From: Priapulus caudatus | Lineage: Eukaryota > Priapulida > Priapulimorpha > Priapulimorphida > Priapulidae | DNA length: 64,000 bases | NCBI RefSeq assembly: GCF_000485595.1 | Contig: NW_014577269.1 | Coordinates: 86,498-150,497 of the forward strand | Direction: 5' to 3' | Translations under genes and position numbers: made by a program | Notes under the pieces: generated by a model | Told to the model about the DNA's origin: nothing | Databases searched by the model: none | The model's input: the letters and a program-made list of their open reading frames with translations, nothing else | Part shown: positions 10,545-22,461 of the stretch, one piece after another | Numbering within the stretch: position 1 is the first letter of the stretch | Layout of the letters: the number at the start of each line of letters is the position of its first letter

Positions 10545-11700
10545 CACCACTCCACCACAGAGTCACCGCAGTAGACGTTAGATGAGTGCTGTCGCTCCGC
10601 GGCACTTGTTGTTTGCAGCTTTCGGCTAGGGGATGGATAGAGAACCTCGACAGGCAAATTTGGCTCCAGACCGAATAGTACCTAATACGGGGACTTTTTA
10701 GTAGACGCGTGGATTGCTGTGTTATAATTAAATAGGGCAACATTTATCCACTCCTCCGAATCCGACCCTTCTGAGTTCACACAAGCTCCGAGCAGTTGCA
10801 AGATGGATTGATTCATACATTCCAACATGCCATTATTCGCTGGGTTCCATGGTAGCGTATATGTTTTGCGTATTCCTATCAAACTATACACTTCCGTCAT
10901 GAGTGCAGACGTAAAGTTTGCACCTCGATCTAAGTGTAGCTTCATGGGTACTGAGTACTTGCATATCCAATTGTTCACGAAAACCTTTGCCAATGTTAAT
11001 GCTGAACAGTCTTTTATTGGGTACGCTTCTGCATAGTTGGAGAATGCATCTTGTACTACTAGCAGATGCCTATTTCCTGTTCCGGGGGAACCCACATTAA
11101 AAGACAATATATCAAAAGTTACTCTGTCAAACGGCTTTGACTCTGATCTAGTGGCCTCACTCGCATGTGGGTTTGGGTTTTCTGCCTGGTCGCAAATCTG
11201 CTCGTTACCCGATCTCTTGTTTTTTCTACCCCAAAATGCCCACACAAATCATGTACTTTACTAATGATTGTTTCCCTGACTTTGTCCACTGCTGGGACCA
11301 ATATACGACATTGACCATCTCGTTCCAGATGCAACACTTCTGCTTTAATACGCCTGTTGCGAATATTATCTCTGTACCAATTTGTCTCCCTGACTCTATC
11401 ACACTGAATACTATTCACAGATGCGGTGCCCTCTACTACGTACTTCAGCTGCTGAAACAACAGGTCCCCGTGCTGCGCACCTTTCCCGACAGTAAGATCT
11501 TGGTTGTATTCGACGTTTTGAGTAGCAGACGACTTCAGATTGTGACAGCTTTTCACACAGCATTCTTGTTGATCGCCTTCTGGTATCCGACTTAGTGTAT
11601 CAGCTATGACATTTTCTTGGCCGCGAATATAGCTAATATCAAAACTATAGGGCTGCAACGCTAACCACCAACGTGCTATTTTTGCATTCGTCTGACTCAA
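10545..11700 (-). pseudogene. Gypsy copy 3 RNase H end and integrase core
   Basis: Minus-strand frames at 11700-11119, 11245-10682 and 10743-10429 overlap through frameshifts. The first has the RNase H end (ARWWLALQPYSFDI, NVIADTLSRIPEGD) and the integrase zinc-finger start (HDLCGHFGVEKT). The core follows with FDILSFNVG (first Asp), LDRGANF (second Asp) and NGMLECMNQS (Glu). A small deletion between the frames removes most of the CxxC part. After 10545 coding similarity is lost at the repeat insert. Confidence 0.75.
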
Positions 11701-11703
11701 GTC

Positions 11704-13022
11704 TCATATATACTGTAGTGGTTTATGATCACACTTCAAGGTGTATTTCTCCGCAGCCAACAAATAATATTGAAACTGAGTAATTGACCAGTAGATGGCA
11801 TATGCTTCCTTCTCAATAGTAGACCATCTCCTTTCTGTGTCACTCAGCTTCTTTGAGATGAATCCGAATGGCTTCGGAATGTCATCTCCATCAGCCTCGC
11901 ACTGTGCCAACACACCCGATATGGCACGATCAGATGCGTCTGTGTGTACTATAAATGGTCGCCTGAAGTTAGGAAAGCTCAATACCTTGTCCGAACATAA
12001 CACTTCCCTCAATTTATCAAACTGTAAGCGGTGCCTCTCGTCCCATTGCCACTTAGCATCATTTGTTGGCAGGTCAAACAGTCAACTCAGCAAACTCTGG
12101 AACGAATTTCCTATAGTAGTTCGAGAAGGCCAAAAATCTCTTCAACTCTGCCTTGCTCACATGTTCGGTATATTTGCGAATATTCTCTAACTTCCCCACA
12201 TCCATTTGTACGTCTCGCTCTGAAATTCGATGATCCAAGTAACAAACTTTAGGTTGAGCAAAATAAAAAAATTTCAGTTTTAGAATTATTTCCGAATCTC
12301 GCATTTTCTGTAGTGTTTTCTGCAATCGTGTTCTCTTTCGTGACTCTAAAATGACTCTAAAGGTATCCTGCCACCTGTTGCTTACGTAAGTCCTTGAGCA
12401 AGCAATTCACAAACATTTGATATGTGTACGGTGCCCCACTTAACCCATAAGGCATTTTGTCGTAACAATATTGCTCTCCCGTATATACAACAAACGCTGT
12501 TTTCTTCTGGTCTTCTGTTGCAACTGTTATCTGATCATAACCTTGAGCCGCATCTAAAACTACAAAGTACTTGCAACCTCGTAACGTATCAAACAACTCT
12601 TCCGGTTTTGGCATGCAATCACCCGCTGACTTCGTCTTAGCATTTATCTGCCTGTATTCTATTACTAGGCGTTTCCCGCCACATTTCTTATCTACTAACA
12701 TGCACGGCGCACTGAACTGTGACTCGCATGGACGTATGACGTTTTTCTTCATTAAACTCTGGATCTGATTATCCATCTCCTTACGCTTGTGCCATGCGCA
12801 CTTATAGGGCTTGCGTCTAACGGACTTAACATCTGACTTTAGCTCAATTTTGTGCGTTACTAACTCACGATTCACCTCTCCCAAACGATCCTCTGTACCG
12901 TAGGTAAATACATCCTCGTAACGCGACAGAACATTCAACACTTCATGCTTAAATGCCGCCAGAGCATTAACTTCTTGCACGAACTCGGGGTTTAACGTAA
13001 CAAACCGACTTGCAAAATGCAT
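11704..13022 (-). pseudogene. Gypsy copy 3 reverse transcriptase and RNase H
   Basis: The RT fingers and palm are in 13022-12357: CMLVDKKCGGKRLVIEYR, YFVVLDAAQGYDQITV and MPYGLSGAP. The frame stops at AGYL, just where the catalytic two aspartates are expected. The sequence resumes in another frame (12325-12074) past that box, so the active site appears deleted. RNase H follows at 12012-11704 with IVHTDASDRAISGVLAQ, KKLSDTERRWSTIEKEAYA and LKCDHKPLQYI. The enzyme would be inactive. Confidence 0.8.
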
Positions 13023-13495
13023 AACTTACCCCTTTTACAACTGCAGTGCCAGACGCGAAGTTTAACTGCACTTCATGTTCTCTTAGAAAATCTGAACCGA
13101 GTAAACATACACCAGTGGTACTAATAACGTGGTATAATAACGTGGAACTTATGGTGAACACTCAAACCTTCAAGCTGTAACATAGCCATAACTGTACCGA
13201 TCAAGTTGAGCTTCATGCCATCAATGGTACAAGCTGAAGAGACAGCGCTAGGCTTTATCTCTATGTTACTGATGAACTGTCGACCAACAATCGAGATGGA
13301 CGCCCCTGAATCCAATGTCACTTGTGTATCCTGTCCGTTTACACATCCCGTTATGCAGGTATTCCTGGCCGCCGTTGTTCTGACGTTGTGTTCTTCCGTT
13401 TCCACTGACGGTCCTACTGGTGGTACGGGGTGTTCGGGTGGACCTTCTCCTGAACCCCACTTTGGTTTTTCTGGTGCTGCAGTCTTCGTGGACAA
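12967..13495 (-). pseudogene. Gypsy copy 3 aspartic protease
   Basis: The minus-strand frame 13495-13121 contains TQVTLDSGASISIVG, with the intact D-S-G protease triplet, after a short linker from the nucleocapsid. It continues through a frameshift near 13130 into 13161-12967 with CLLGSDFLREHEVQLNF, the C-terminal half of a retropepsin-like domain. The enzyme would process the gag-pol polyprotein. Confidence 0.75.
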
Positions 13496-14208
13496 GAGCG
13501 ACGTGAATGCATTCCCTGCTTACACAACCAGCATATACGGCATTGCTGCTTTGTATGTCCGTGTTTACCGCATCTTTGACACGTGGCTTCTTTGCTGTAA
13601 TTACGCTTCTGGGTGTAAACCTGTGCCACTACTTCTGGATCTGCGTTGGTCGCCTTCTCGGTGTAACTGGAAACCGTCGACAGTTCCACTCTGCATGCCA
13701 TAGTAACTGCATCGTGAAATGTTACCTGACTTGTTGTCGCCAAGACAAAACGTCTGATATCAGGTCGCAGTTTCTGTAGGAAATGTTCACGTGCCAGCAC
13801 ATCTAGCACTTCTGCCGACATCTCTGGAAATGCACGCACTGTTTTTAAGTGAAGACGGGACGAAAACTTCTCTACCGATTCGCCCTACTCATGGTTGATG
13901 GTGTACCAACTCTGGATCGCTGCTTGACGTTGTACCGGTGTAACCTCCAATAGTTTAGCGCTTGCTGAAGAGTAACTGAGCTTTTCATCTGCTGTAAGAT
14001 GAATGAACTTGTTGAGAGCTTCGTCACGTAGGCTGACTCGTAGCCATTTTGCTGCTACACTGTCTGACCAGTCATTTAACTCCTTGTACGTATTGAAAAA
14101 GTCCAAAAAATCAGCAAAATTTGGTTGACTTCCGCCGAGCAATGGCGGTGCAGACATCGTGTGACTTCGACTTGACTGTCGCCCTGCAGTGGTATCCGAC
14201 CGAGACAT
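13414..14208 (-). pseudogene. Gypsy copy 3 gag with two zinc knuckles
   Basis: The start at 14208 (minus) lies 12 bases after the PBS. The first frame (14208-13885) has a capsid-like helical region; a stop/frameshift near 13885 leads into 13839-13414. The second frame carries AREHFLQKLRPDIRRFVL, a typical gypsy gag segment, then CQRCGKHGHTKQQC and CWLCKQGMHSRRSC, two CCHC-type knuckles that would bind RNA. Confidence 0.8.
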
Positions 14209-14220
14209 GGTTCCGATGAA

Positions 14221-14233
14221 TCCGCTGCCACCA
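14221..14233 (-). other. Primer-binding site of gypsy copy 3
   Basis: On the minus strand TGGTGGCAGCGGA follows the 5' LTR and precedes the gag start by about a dozen bases. TGGTGGCAGCG is a common PBS in animal gypsy elements. Confidence 0.6.
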
Positions 14234-14532
14234 TTTTAATAACGTAGACTTCCCGTGTAATGACGTAGGCACTAGTTTAATGATGACGCTGCAGAGTAAT
14301 GACGACAAAGTCTCTCTCGTATAATGTATAGTAACTGAGTTTATTAAGAACGACCAGCAACGGTACGACAACACTTCATAACGCCGTCAGCTCACAACTG
14401 TTACTAACAAAGCGTATTTCTCCCGTTCTGGTTATCCCGCTCTGGTTCTCCTGCCGAATATATATCTATGGCGCCGAATATATGGCGCCGCTATCAGCCA
14501 ACTTACATGCAATGAAATGCCCATATGACATT
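14234..14532 (-). repeat. 5' LTR of gypsy copy 3
   Basis: It starts TGTCATATGGGCATT on the minus strand at 14532 and runs to the PBS, about 299 bp. It contains an internal GGCGCCATA duplication near 14468-14500 and an AATAAA near 14340. The first 65 bp resemble the 3' LTR. The flank after 14532 is TTAAT. Confidence 0.65.
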
Positions 14533-16509
14533 AATACCTCGTCACTCGTATTTATTTATGTTAATCTCACCCGAGACTGACGAAAATACTAAATTTTGCG
14601 CAGTGGATCACATTTTCCTTCCACAACATGCCACAGCCAGCTTTTGATTACGCCCCCTTGTCCTTTGACCTGATGATGACGCTATATATTTAGCATAGCT
14701 ACGATCATATGGTTAGTACTAGAGCTAGCACAAGTCGGATGTATACAAAGCTACACACGCTGGATCCGTAAGACTAGCCTAGGTGTGTGATCTATAATTA
14801 TTTTTACTAACATCGTACTTCAATCCACGAATGCATTTCTGCTTACAGAAACATTTATAAATATAATTGTGCTCATTTGGTATATTTTGCACTGTTTGTG
14901 TTGGTACAGAAACTAAAAACGCACGAGTATTTACATTTTTCGCGTACTTTTCAATGGCACGCCAAGGCAATGTTATACCGCTTGACCTTTGACCTTAATT
15001 GGCGCCGGGACTTTCCGATCCGGCTTATTACATAAAAATTAAAATTCAATATTTGCTAACGAAAAGTTGTCTACAATTCCCCACTTTTATCTCGTTATGG
15101 AGTTTGAGCTTTTATGGCATGGTTTTGGCTGTTTGTGGTTCCAGTTTCACAAGGTTTGACAAAACAAATGGACTGTGATTAAAAAGAACTTATGTGTATT
15201 GCATATACAGTATATGTTCTTATATAGGCTCACGAAACGAGACAAGGAGACATTTTCCTCAGCTGTTATATGCTTCAAGCACTGTATTGCTTATTTGCAA
15301 ATCATAAATATATTTTATTCTCACATTGTGCTGAATGCAGCTATAGGTTTGGTTGTTTCTTACATGCAGTAAGTTTAATGAGTGTTAGAATGCATAAATA
15401 TATTCAGGGTAATGATTATGAAAGCCTAAATTTGTGTCAAACCTATTTCTATACATAATTGTAGCTGTTGATTTATTTCAAGGCATTGCTCATATAGTTG
15501 TAATATCAAAGTAAAAGTTAAAAGTGGTAGTTATTATATATTGAAAACACAGTACCGATATATTTATATGCTAGAGTATTATATCACTATCAAGTTAGTA
15601 TTTATGGAATGTTACCTTTTAGATATAATAAAAAGTTTTTGATTTTACATGCTCGTCAGTGTTACAGTTTACACATGGTCTAATTTACAATGACCGTGAT
15701 TAAAATTACATCGATACATGATTCCTTAAGTAACTAGTATTTCAACAGTGTTTACTTTTTTTGCTTGAAGTTATATTTATACCAAAAATTCCACTTACCA
15801 AAGTAGGAAAGGTATAACGATTGTAGCGTTTTATGATCTTCCGGCGACACTGGATGGCGCCACTGGTCAAAACGTATTGACTAGCAGTAACCTTAAGTAG
15901 GCACACTCACCTGTTGTGTCTGGGGCGTTGAAATGGCCGTATCGTCGCCACCCGGACTCCGCTAGCCACCAGAGCGCTTCAGTGCTACTGCGCTCCCTCC
16001 GCAATAACCCGTCCCACCGTGTTCCGGTTCCGGTGCGTCGTGTAATTAGTCAACAATGCAAGACGAGTGACGACACGCACAAACACAACAACGGGGCAAC
16101 CCCACCCTGTCTGCTGGCCTTACGTTACGTCTCATAATAAATGTCAATCCGGTGAATAAACAAAGGCTCTACAAATAGAATGAATTATGAACGCAACCGG
16201 GCAAAGGGCTAAAATAACAGGCAGCCTCTCCCCCGTGCGGCCGTCCACGAATAGGCCAGCTTTCTCCCTATTCGTGCAAAGTTGATACTTCTCAATACTC
16301 TAGCAAGGGATATTAAACCAACCTATTTAATATTCTAGTACGAGTACTGTATTATTTACTCGCCCCACAACAACAGGACAATGCGACAGTGCCTTCTCAC
16401 CAACCGATGCGCCTGCCTCTCTCACCCATGAGCCAGGCCACGTCAAACACCGGTGACCGTGTACAGTACCTTTACCACAGGTACTTTCACGCTAACTGTC
16501 ACCATAAGC
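14533..16509. other. No gene seen; AT-rich DNA before BEL element
   Basis: No frame here shows coding character or a recognisable domain. Two DR1-like nuclear-receptor half-site pairs are present on the minus strand (14659-14671 and 14983-14996). A GC-richer stretch with several CpGs lies at 15900-16140 but has no supportable exon. A short hairpin with CACGAATAGG arms is at about 16243-16277. Confidence 0.5.
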
Positions 16510-17179
16510 TGTAGGTGGTGTTGACCTCCAATACAGAACAACTAATCTCCTTTTCCATATGCGTTTAATCATATTAAAACGATTGACTGGAATACAAAAC
16601 AAACCAAACTTTAGCTCTCTAACTACAAACCAGGGGGAGCCACCACACGGTGATACAACAATCCTTATTTACACACTATTCAACCGAGCTTAGTCTAGTG
16701 GGCCTAACAGTAACAGTACAACGATTAACATTCCTCAACCCATTTCAAACGTAGCCAGTCTCGGTCGAACCCTTATACACAGGAAAATGTATAGTGAAAT
16801 ATCGCTTATGTCGCTAATCTTATAACAACCTGCCAGGTCCTAGACAGTGAAATTCCATTTGGGAATTAAACCTACTTTCACACAAATTACATAAATTAGA
16901 GTGCGCTGCTTCTTGGTTACTTTAACCTATAACAGGTTAACTCTAAACACGACAAAACTTGTGTTCACAAAACATTATGGAGCCTAGCAATTCTAGAAAT
17001 TATGTCCTCAAATATCAACACAACACCATCATGGCCTTCACCACGTCGACTTCCCGTGGCTCTCGTCTGCGCAGGCCCAGAACCATATGCTCAGAACACT
17101 ATCCCACAATAACCAGGAGGTGCTGCCACCTGGATCACAACTAATACTGAAAAGTGCCATAAGCTCTGCGGCTCCAACA
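16510..17179 (-). repeat. 3' LTR of BEL-1
   Basis: A 670-bp terminal repeat nearly identical to 23556-24226. The element-sense start is TGTTGGAGCC (plus 17179) and the end is CACCTACA (plus 16510). Small apparent ORFs in it are copied in the other LTR and are not genes. Confidence 0.93.
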
Positions 17180-17526
17180 TACCGGCCCCTCAATTATATT
17201 CCTATAAGTGACCTACCTCTTTCCTCTTGGAGCCTGAATAACTAATTTTAAATGGATACAACAATAATTTCAAATATCGACGTAAAACATATCATCACGC
17301 ACACAATCTATATCATCTATATCATCACAAACATATCATGCATGGTCTCGTCTCAGGACCAACATGCCCAAACACCACGAAACTCACAGTCACAAATTCG
17401 TGACTATACACAATACGCTGGCTAACATACGTGACATCGAAAATTACACGAAACAGACTACACTGCAAAACCCAATATACTTGGCATTCAAAAACCAACT
17501 ATGGCCAATCTTCAAACTTCTAACGC

Positions 17527-19104
17527 CTAATCCATCTCTAGGACGGTACACAACTTATCAATAGGACGAGTGAGTATATTTTCCCGAGTCTGGACCCTAA
17601 CCTGACGCACCGAACCTTTCCTGTCTGGCATGGTCTCGATCACCCTTCCGAGTGGCCATGAATTCCGCGCAACTCGCGAGTCTACAACCAACACAATATC
17701 TCCAACCTTCAGGTTTCTCCTCTGAGTCGACCATTTCTGGCGCTCTTGTAACAACGGCAAATACTCGCGCACCCAGCGCTTCCAAAACATGTCTGCCATA
17801 TATTGGACCTGCTTCCATCTCCTTCTACTATAGGAATCTTCCTTGGAGAACAATCCTGGAGGCAAGCTCGGCTTCCCCTTCAGCAGGAGCAAGTGGTTTG
17901 GGGTTAGCGGCTCCAAATCACCTGGATTATCCGAGTTCATCGTCAAGGGCCTACCATTAATCGTGGCCTCAACTTCGCACAACAACGTGTGGAGACCTTC
18001 CTCGTCCAACGTTTGCTAACGCACCAAGCAGCTCATCATCTTACGAATTGATCTAATCTGCCTCTCCCAGATCCCGCCATGGTGAGAACCTGCTGGCGGG
18101 TTAAAAACCCAATCAATGTTCTTCTGAAGCATCGCGCCATGGATCTGAACCAGATTCCAACCGTTTATCGACTCCCGCAGTTCGCGCTCGCCGCCGCAAA
18201 AGTTTGACCCATTGTCCGATCTCATCCGCTTCACCTGACCCCTGCGAGCCACGAATCGCCTTAAAGCATTAATATAAGAGGCTGTATCCATCGAAGCCGC
18301 AACTTCAATATGAATCGCGCGCATCGCGAGGCAGGTAAACACTACGCCGTAGCGCTTTACAACTGAACGACCTCGTTTTACTTCGTACGGACCGAAGCAG
18401 TCTACTCCGACATTCGTGAATGGTGGTTGATCCGGTACTAGCCGGTCCTCGGGTAGATCGCTCATTTTCTGCTCCCCGACGGGAGACCTCTGTTTCCTAC
18501 ACGCCAAGCATGTTGAGATTCTTCTAATAGCAGATGGCGCCTGAATTACCCAGTACCGCTCGCGTAACTTCGACAACATGTGATTCCTGCCCGAATGCCT
18601 AACATCCCTATGTATCTGCCTTATAATAAGCGTCGCGACGTGGGTGCTCTTCGGCACAATTATAGGGTGTTTCATATCCTGAGGCAAATTCGCCCTATCT
18701 AACCGTCCACCCACGCGAAGCAAACCATCGCCGAGAACTGGATCCAGTCTACGGATGGAACTTGTCTGCTTTACCTGTAAACCGCCATTCGTAAGCGTAT
18801 CAATCTCAGCGCTGTACACCAACCTCTGTGCAGCTTGGAGAATAGCTCGTTCGGCGCCCTCCATCTCGTCCACCGTTAGCGGCTCTCCGCTAAGTTCGAC
18901 CTTAGCCTCACTATCGCTCCTATTCCGAACTTTGCGCAGCAACATTCGTTTAACGCGAAGCAACCAAGCGGTGGAGCGCTTCAGGTTGTACCATGTTGAA
19001 TGGTAACGCAACAGCTTATCCATTGTGTCGCGAGCCTCCTCGGACATGTCAGACGCGATCTTAACCGACGCCACAGTTGCCTTCAACTCGGGATCAGACT
19101 CCAC
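17527..19104 (-). pseudogene. BEL-1 integrase with C-terminal DUF5641-like domain
   Basis: Minus-strand 19104-18016 carries the H2C2 zinc-binding region (H-R-D-V-R-H-S-G-R-N-H and CLACRKQRS), then the catalytic core VGVDCFGPYEV (Asp), MRSDNGSNFCG (Asp) and HHGGIWERQI (Glu). An in-frame TAG near 18010 is followed in the same frame by 18009-17527: [33 protein letters not shown] and GDIVLVVD, the typical domain after BEL/Pao integrases. Apart from this one nonsense codon the domain is intact. Confidence 0.9.
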
Positions 19105-20559
19105 GAGCTCGGTGTAGACCTACGTGTTGATCCTCCTGGTGAGAACTCCAGAGGAAGTCCGGCCCCTGTAGCCATCGCATACACTCCAGGTAGCCTTCCG
19201 CTGTCAAACCTCGTGAAGCGTCGTCCGCCGGGTTCTGATTGGTCGATACGTATCTCCACTGCGATGGATCAGAATGCTGATGAATGGTTTCAACGCGATT
19301 CGCGACAAACGTTCGGAATCTGGTGGTTTCATTAGCGATATACCTAAGTACCGTCATACTATCGCTCCAGAACACACTCTTGCCCAATGCCAGCTCGTCG
19401 CAGAGCTCTCTCCGTAACATGGCGTCCATGTTCGCGGACACGGTAGCCGCCGTCAACTCGAGTCTTGGTATCGTAACGCGTTTCAGCGGAGATACTCGGG
19501 CCTTTCCCATCAAGAAGGTGCAATGAACCCTACCGTCGCCATTGGTTAGGCGCAGGTAAGATACCGATCCGTAACCCACCTCACTCGCGTCGGCAAAGTG
19601 ATGAATCTCGGCCGACTTTACAGCGCCGAAGCCCGCTGGCTTATAACATCGCTGCACGCGAAGTTTGACCAACTTAGGAAGATCCTTGAGCCAAACTAGC
19701 CACCTGGCCTTCTGACCCGGAGGAATGTCCTCGTCCCAGCCGAGCTTCATGTTGCAGAGTTCCAGCAGAAGCACCTTGGCTGTGAGTACGAATGGTGCCA
19801 CAAATCCGGGGGATCGAAGATAGAACTTACAATGGACAGAAGCCCTCGTCTGGTGGCTGGCTTATCCTTGACCACTATTCCGAACCTGAAGGTATCCGAC
19901 TCCACCAGCCATTCGACACCTAAAACGCGTTCTATAGGCAGACTACCCCGCTCTAAACCGATTCCCATCCTTCGCTAAATCCTCCTCCGGTATTGTCTGC
20001 AGCACGGGTCTACTATTACTTCCCCACTTAGTTAGTTTGAATCCTCCGTCGTCGCATACCGCGCGCAAATCTTTGGCCAAGCTTATTGCTTTCTCGTCAT
20101 TCGGTACCGCTTTTAAACAGTCGTCCACGTAAATATTCCTCTTGATTGTCTGAATAACCTCAGCGGGGTAAGAATCCTTGTTGTCCTCTGCCGTCCTCTT
20201 AACCGCATAGCTCGCGCAACTCGGCGACGATGTCGCGCCGAAAATATGCACCTTCATACGGTACACAGAAAGCTCACCATTGACGTTACCTTCGGGCCAC
20301 CACAGGAACCTCAACATATCTTGGTCCTCCAGTGGCACCCGAACTTGGTGGAACATTGCCTCAATATCGGAAGTGAGCGCCACCTCCTCGCTCCTAAAGC
20401 GCAACAGAACACCAACTAGCGTATTTGTAAGATTTGGCCCTTGTAATAGCTTATCGTTCAATGCCACACCCTGGTAGCGGGCGGCACAATCGAAGACGAC
20501 GCGAATTTTATCGGGTTTGTGGGGGTGGTACCGTGGTACACCCCGTGGTGCGGCAGATA
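19094..20559 (-). pseudogene. BEL-1 reverse transcriptase and RNase H
   Basis: The RT spans 20559 to about 19750. It starts with a nonsense codon in the W-Y-L-P-H-H-G motif (Trp replaced by TAG), then a frameshift near 20500. The rest has ALNDKLLQGPNLTN, TSDIEAMFHQVRV, LRFLWW and the catalytic RNIYVDDCLKA (YVDD intact). A frameshift near 19800 leads to RNase H with EIHHFADASEVGYGSVSY, FWSDSMTVLRYI and ENRVETI-like NQNPADDASRG. The domains are complete in order but in three frames. Confidence 0.88.
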
Positions 20560-22461
20560 CTACACCCTCCCGTTATCGCGATTCACTTCAGCCTCATCCA
20601 CTTTCTCTGCATAGCCCTTGTTCACTAAACTGTTAACGAACGCCTCATAGTCCTTGAAGTATTTATCGTCGGACCTTTCGAACTTCTTCGCCAAATAACG
20701 AGCGCGCTGTCTCGCATGAGATATATTGTTCGGCAATGCAACGTTGTCCTTCAATGGTAATCCTATCTCGTAATGCCCATCCTTGAAAACGGTGCTCTTC
20801 TCGAGTTTTCCCATGAAAATCCTATCCTCGACGGAGTACCCGTGTTTCGCTCCATGGGGACGCTCAACAAAGTCTAAATTGAAATAGCCTTTCACCTGTT
20901 TCTGCAAATCGCAATCACTAATCTGTTGGCTATTGATAGAGATCCTTGGACTACCCACCGAATCAGCGCTACCCTTCAGCGGGCCGTTCACTGCCCAACC
21001 CAGCACGGTTTGGACGGCAAATGGCCCGTTGCCCTGACTATTTACAACCCGCCATGGCTCCAACGCTTGTGGAACATTGTTGCCTAACATCAACCCAACA
21101 TTTGCGGTAATACTTGGAATTTTCACTTCGCGAAGGTACGGCCATCTATTGACATCTTCCTGGGTCGGTATCTCCTCCCTTGACACAGGCAACTCACTCA
21201 TAGTATACACCTTGGGTAGGCGAACAGTGTTCTTGCCAAGGAGGTCTGTGACCTCTAACCCAGACACGATATGACTGGACACAGACTGCTCCTTGTTACC
21301 CATTGTTGACAACAACAACTGGGTCCTTCTCCCATTCTGATCAAGCTGATGCAACAGCTCATCGGAAATGAAAGTAGCCGAGCTACCCGAATCCATAAAT
21401 GCATAAGTTTCCACCGACCTACCATTTGCCTTGACAATTGCAGGCAATACTGCCATTGATCCCACCGGATTCGCGCCATTGACGCAATGTACAGTCACTT
21501 TTCTATCTACCTTTAACCCAGCCGTGTCCTCCCCATTTGCTTCCTGAAGCTGAACCTTATGCAGAACTGTAGGGTGTGAACTACTACAAATCTTACAACT
21601 TAGCCTAATCCTACAATCTTTGCTCCGGTGCCCAAACCTAAGGCATCCAAAACAAAGCCCTTTGACCTTTAAAAAGTCAATCTTATCGGTGTGCAATTTA
21701 GCTTTAAACTTGCAACAGGAATCGATGAAGTGCTCATCGTCGCAGAAGTGACAACGTCCTTTCTTGTACTGTTGTTCCCTTGTAGCTGACTTCGCTCCGG
21801 CCCCAGCAGCAGTACCAGCCTCCACAGTGGTTACCGACACTGCGAGTCCTGTCGCACGCGGCGATTTAAAACGGTAGTCCTGCTTCCTGCTCGGTCTTCC
21901 ACAGGCGTTACTGCTAGACGTAGCAGTCGCAGCGCCCATGACGTCCTTTCCGTAGACCGGATCTATTGCCTTCTTAGCCTCGCGACGTACAAAGCTTACG
22001 AGCAAGTCGAATGTTACCGTCTGGTTTCGTTCCCTCGTGGTCTGCACGATCCCTCGCCATCTATCGTGGAGGTAATACGGCAGCTTACCCACCAGCAACC
22101 TGATGTTGTCCGAATATTCGAACACTCGAGCGGCGTCCACACTTTGGACTGCATATTGACACTCAGTCAGTGTCAGAGAAAATTCATCAAGCGCCTTGGC
22201 ATCGTTTGATCTGACCACTGGCCAATCCAGGGCCTTTCTGACAAACGCACGCGCTATGACATCTGGGTCGCCGTACCTAGATTCAAACTCTCTCATTGCC
22301 GCTTCATAGCCAACTTTAGCGTCTAAGTGGGCGTATCCCAATACAATCTTGCGCGCTTCTCCCGCGGTGAACTGCTCCAAAAAATTCAATAGCTCGTCCC
22401 ATGAGTCTGTATTTGCGACTATTCTGGTTTTAAACTGTGGAAGGAATCTTCTATAGTCCAT
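20560..22461 (-). CDS. BEL-1 gag C-terminal part, zinc knuckles and protease
   Basis: This is a 633-codon minus-strand frame. The first third matches the DUF1759-type gag of BEL/Pao (DYRRFLPQFKTRI, ARKIVLGYAHLDAKVGYE, AMREFESRYGDP). It is followed by CHFCDDEHFIDSCCKF and CFGCLRFGHRSKDC plus CKICSSSHPTVLH zinc-binding motifs. A DUF1758-type aspartic protease follows with YAFMDSGSSATFISDELL, then the linker VLGWAVNGPL and the start of the RT N-terminal region. The true start lies upstream in another frame, because gag begins at 23468 and a frameshift occurs near 22480. Confidence 0.88.
   Translation of the reverse strand: MDYRRFLPQFKTRIVANTDSWDELLNFLEQFTAGEARKIVLGYAHLDAKVGYEAAMREFESRYGDPDVIARAFVRKALDWPVVRSNDAKALDEFSLTLTECQYAVQSVDAARVFEYSDNIRLLVGKLPYYLHDRWRGIVQTTRERNQTVTFDLLVSFVRREAKKAIDPVYGKDVMGAATATSSSNACGRPSRKQDYRFKSPRATGLAVSVTTVEAGTAAGAGAKSATREQQYKKGRCHFCDDEHFIDSCCKFKAKLHTDKIDFLKVKGLCFGCLRFGHRSKDCRIRLSCKICSSSHPTVLHKVQLQEANGEDTAGLKVDRKVTVHCVNGANPVGSMAVLPAIVKANGRSVETYAFMDSGSSATFISDELLHQLDQNGRRTQLLLSTMGNKEQSVSSHIVSGLEVTDLLGKNTVRLPKVYTMSELPVSREEIPTQEDVNRWPYLREVKIPSITANVGLMLGNNVPQALEPWRVVNSQGNGPFAVQTVLGWAVNGPLKGSADSVGSPRISINSQQISDCDLQKQVKGYFNLDFVERPHGAKHGYSVEDRIFMGKLEKSTVFKDGHYEIGLPLKDNVALPNNISHARQRARYLAKKFERSDDKYFKDYEAFVNSLVNKGYAEKVDEAEVNRDNGRV

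Larger units (their letters stand above)
9481..10550. repeat. Repeat DNA inserted in the integrase of gypsy copy 3
   Basis: The integrase coding sequence stops at about 10550 and resumes at about 9484. In between lie a CCGT-type minisatellite (9485-9533), a G13 run (9588-9600) and AGGTCA-rich DNA, none of it coding. A short duplicated motif CCACTGCCAGTGG occurs at 10200-10230. No clear terminal repeats or target duplication could be assigned, so the class of this insert is unknown. Confidence 0.6.
8461..14532 (-). mobile_element. Ty3/gypsy LTR retrotransposon (copy 3), interrupted
   Basis: On the minus strand the order is 5' LTR (14532-14234), PBS, gag, protease, RT, RNase H, integrase, PPT, 3' LTR (8697 downwards). 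Both LTRs begin TGTCATATGGGCATT and stay similar for about 65 bp including TAAGTTGGCTGAT, then diverge. A block of repeat DNA (about 9484-10550) interrupts the integrase. The right flank after the 5' LTR is TTAAT. Several frameshifts and a deletion at the RT active site make it non-functional. Confidence 0.8.
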
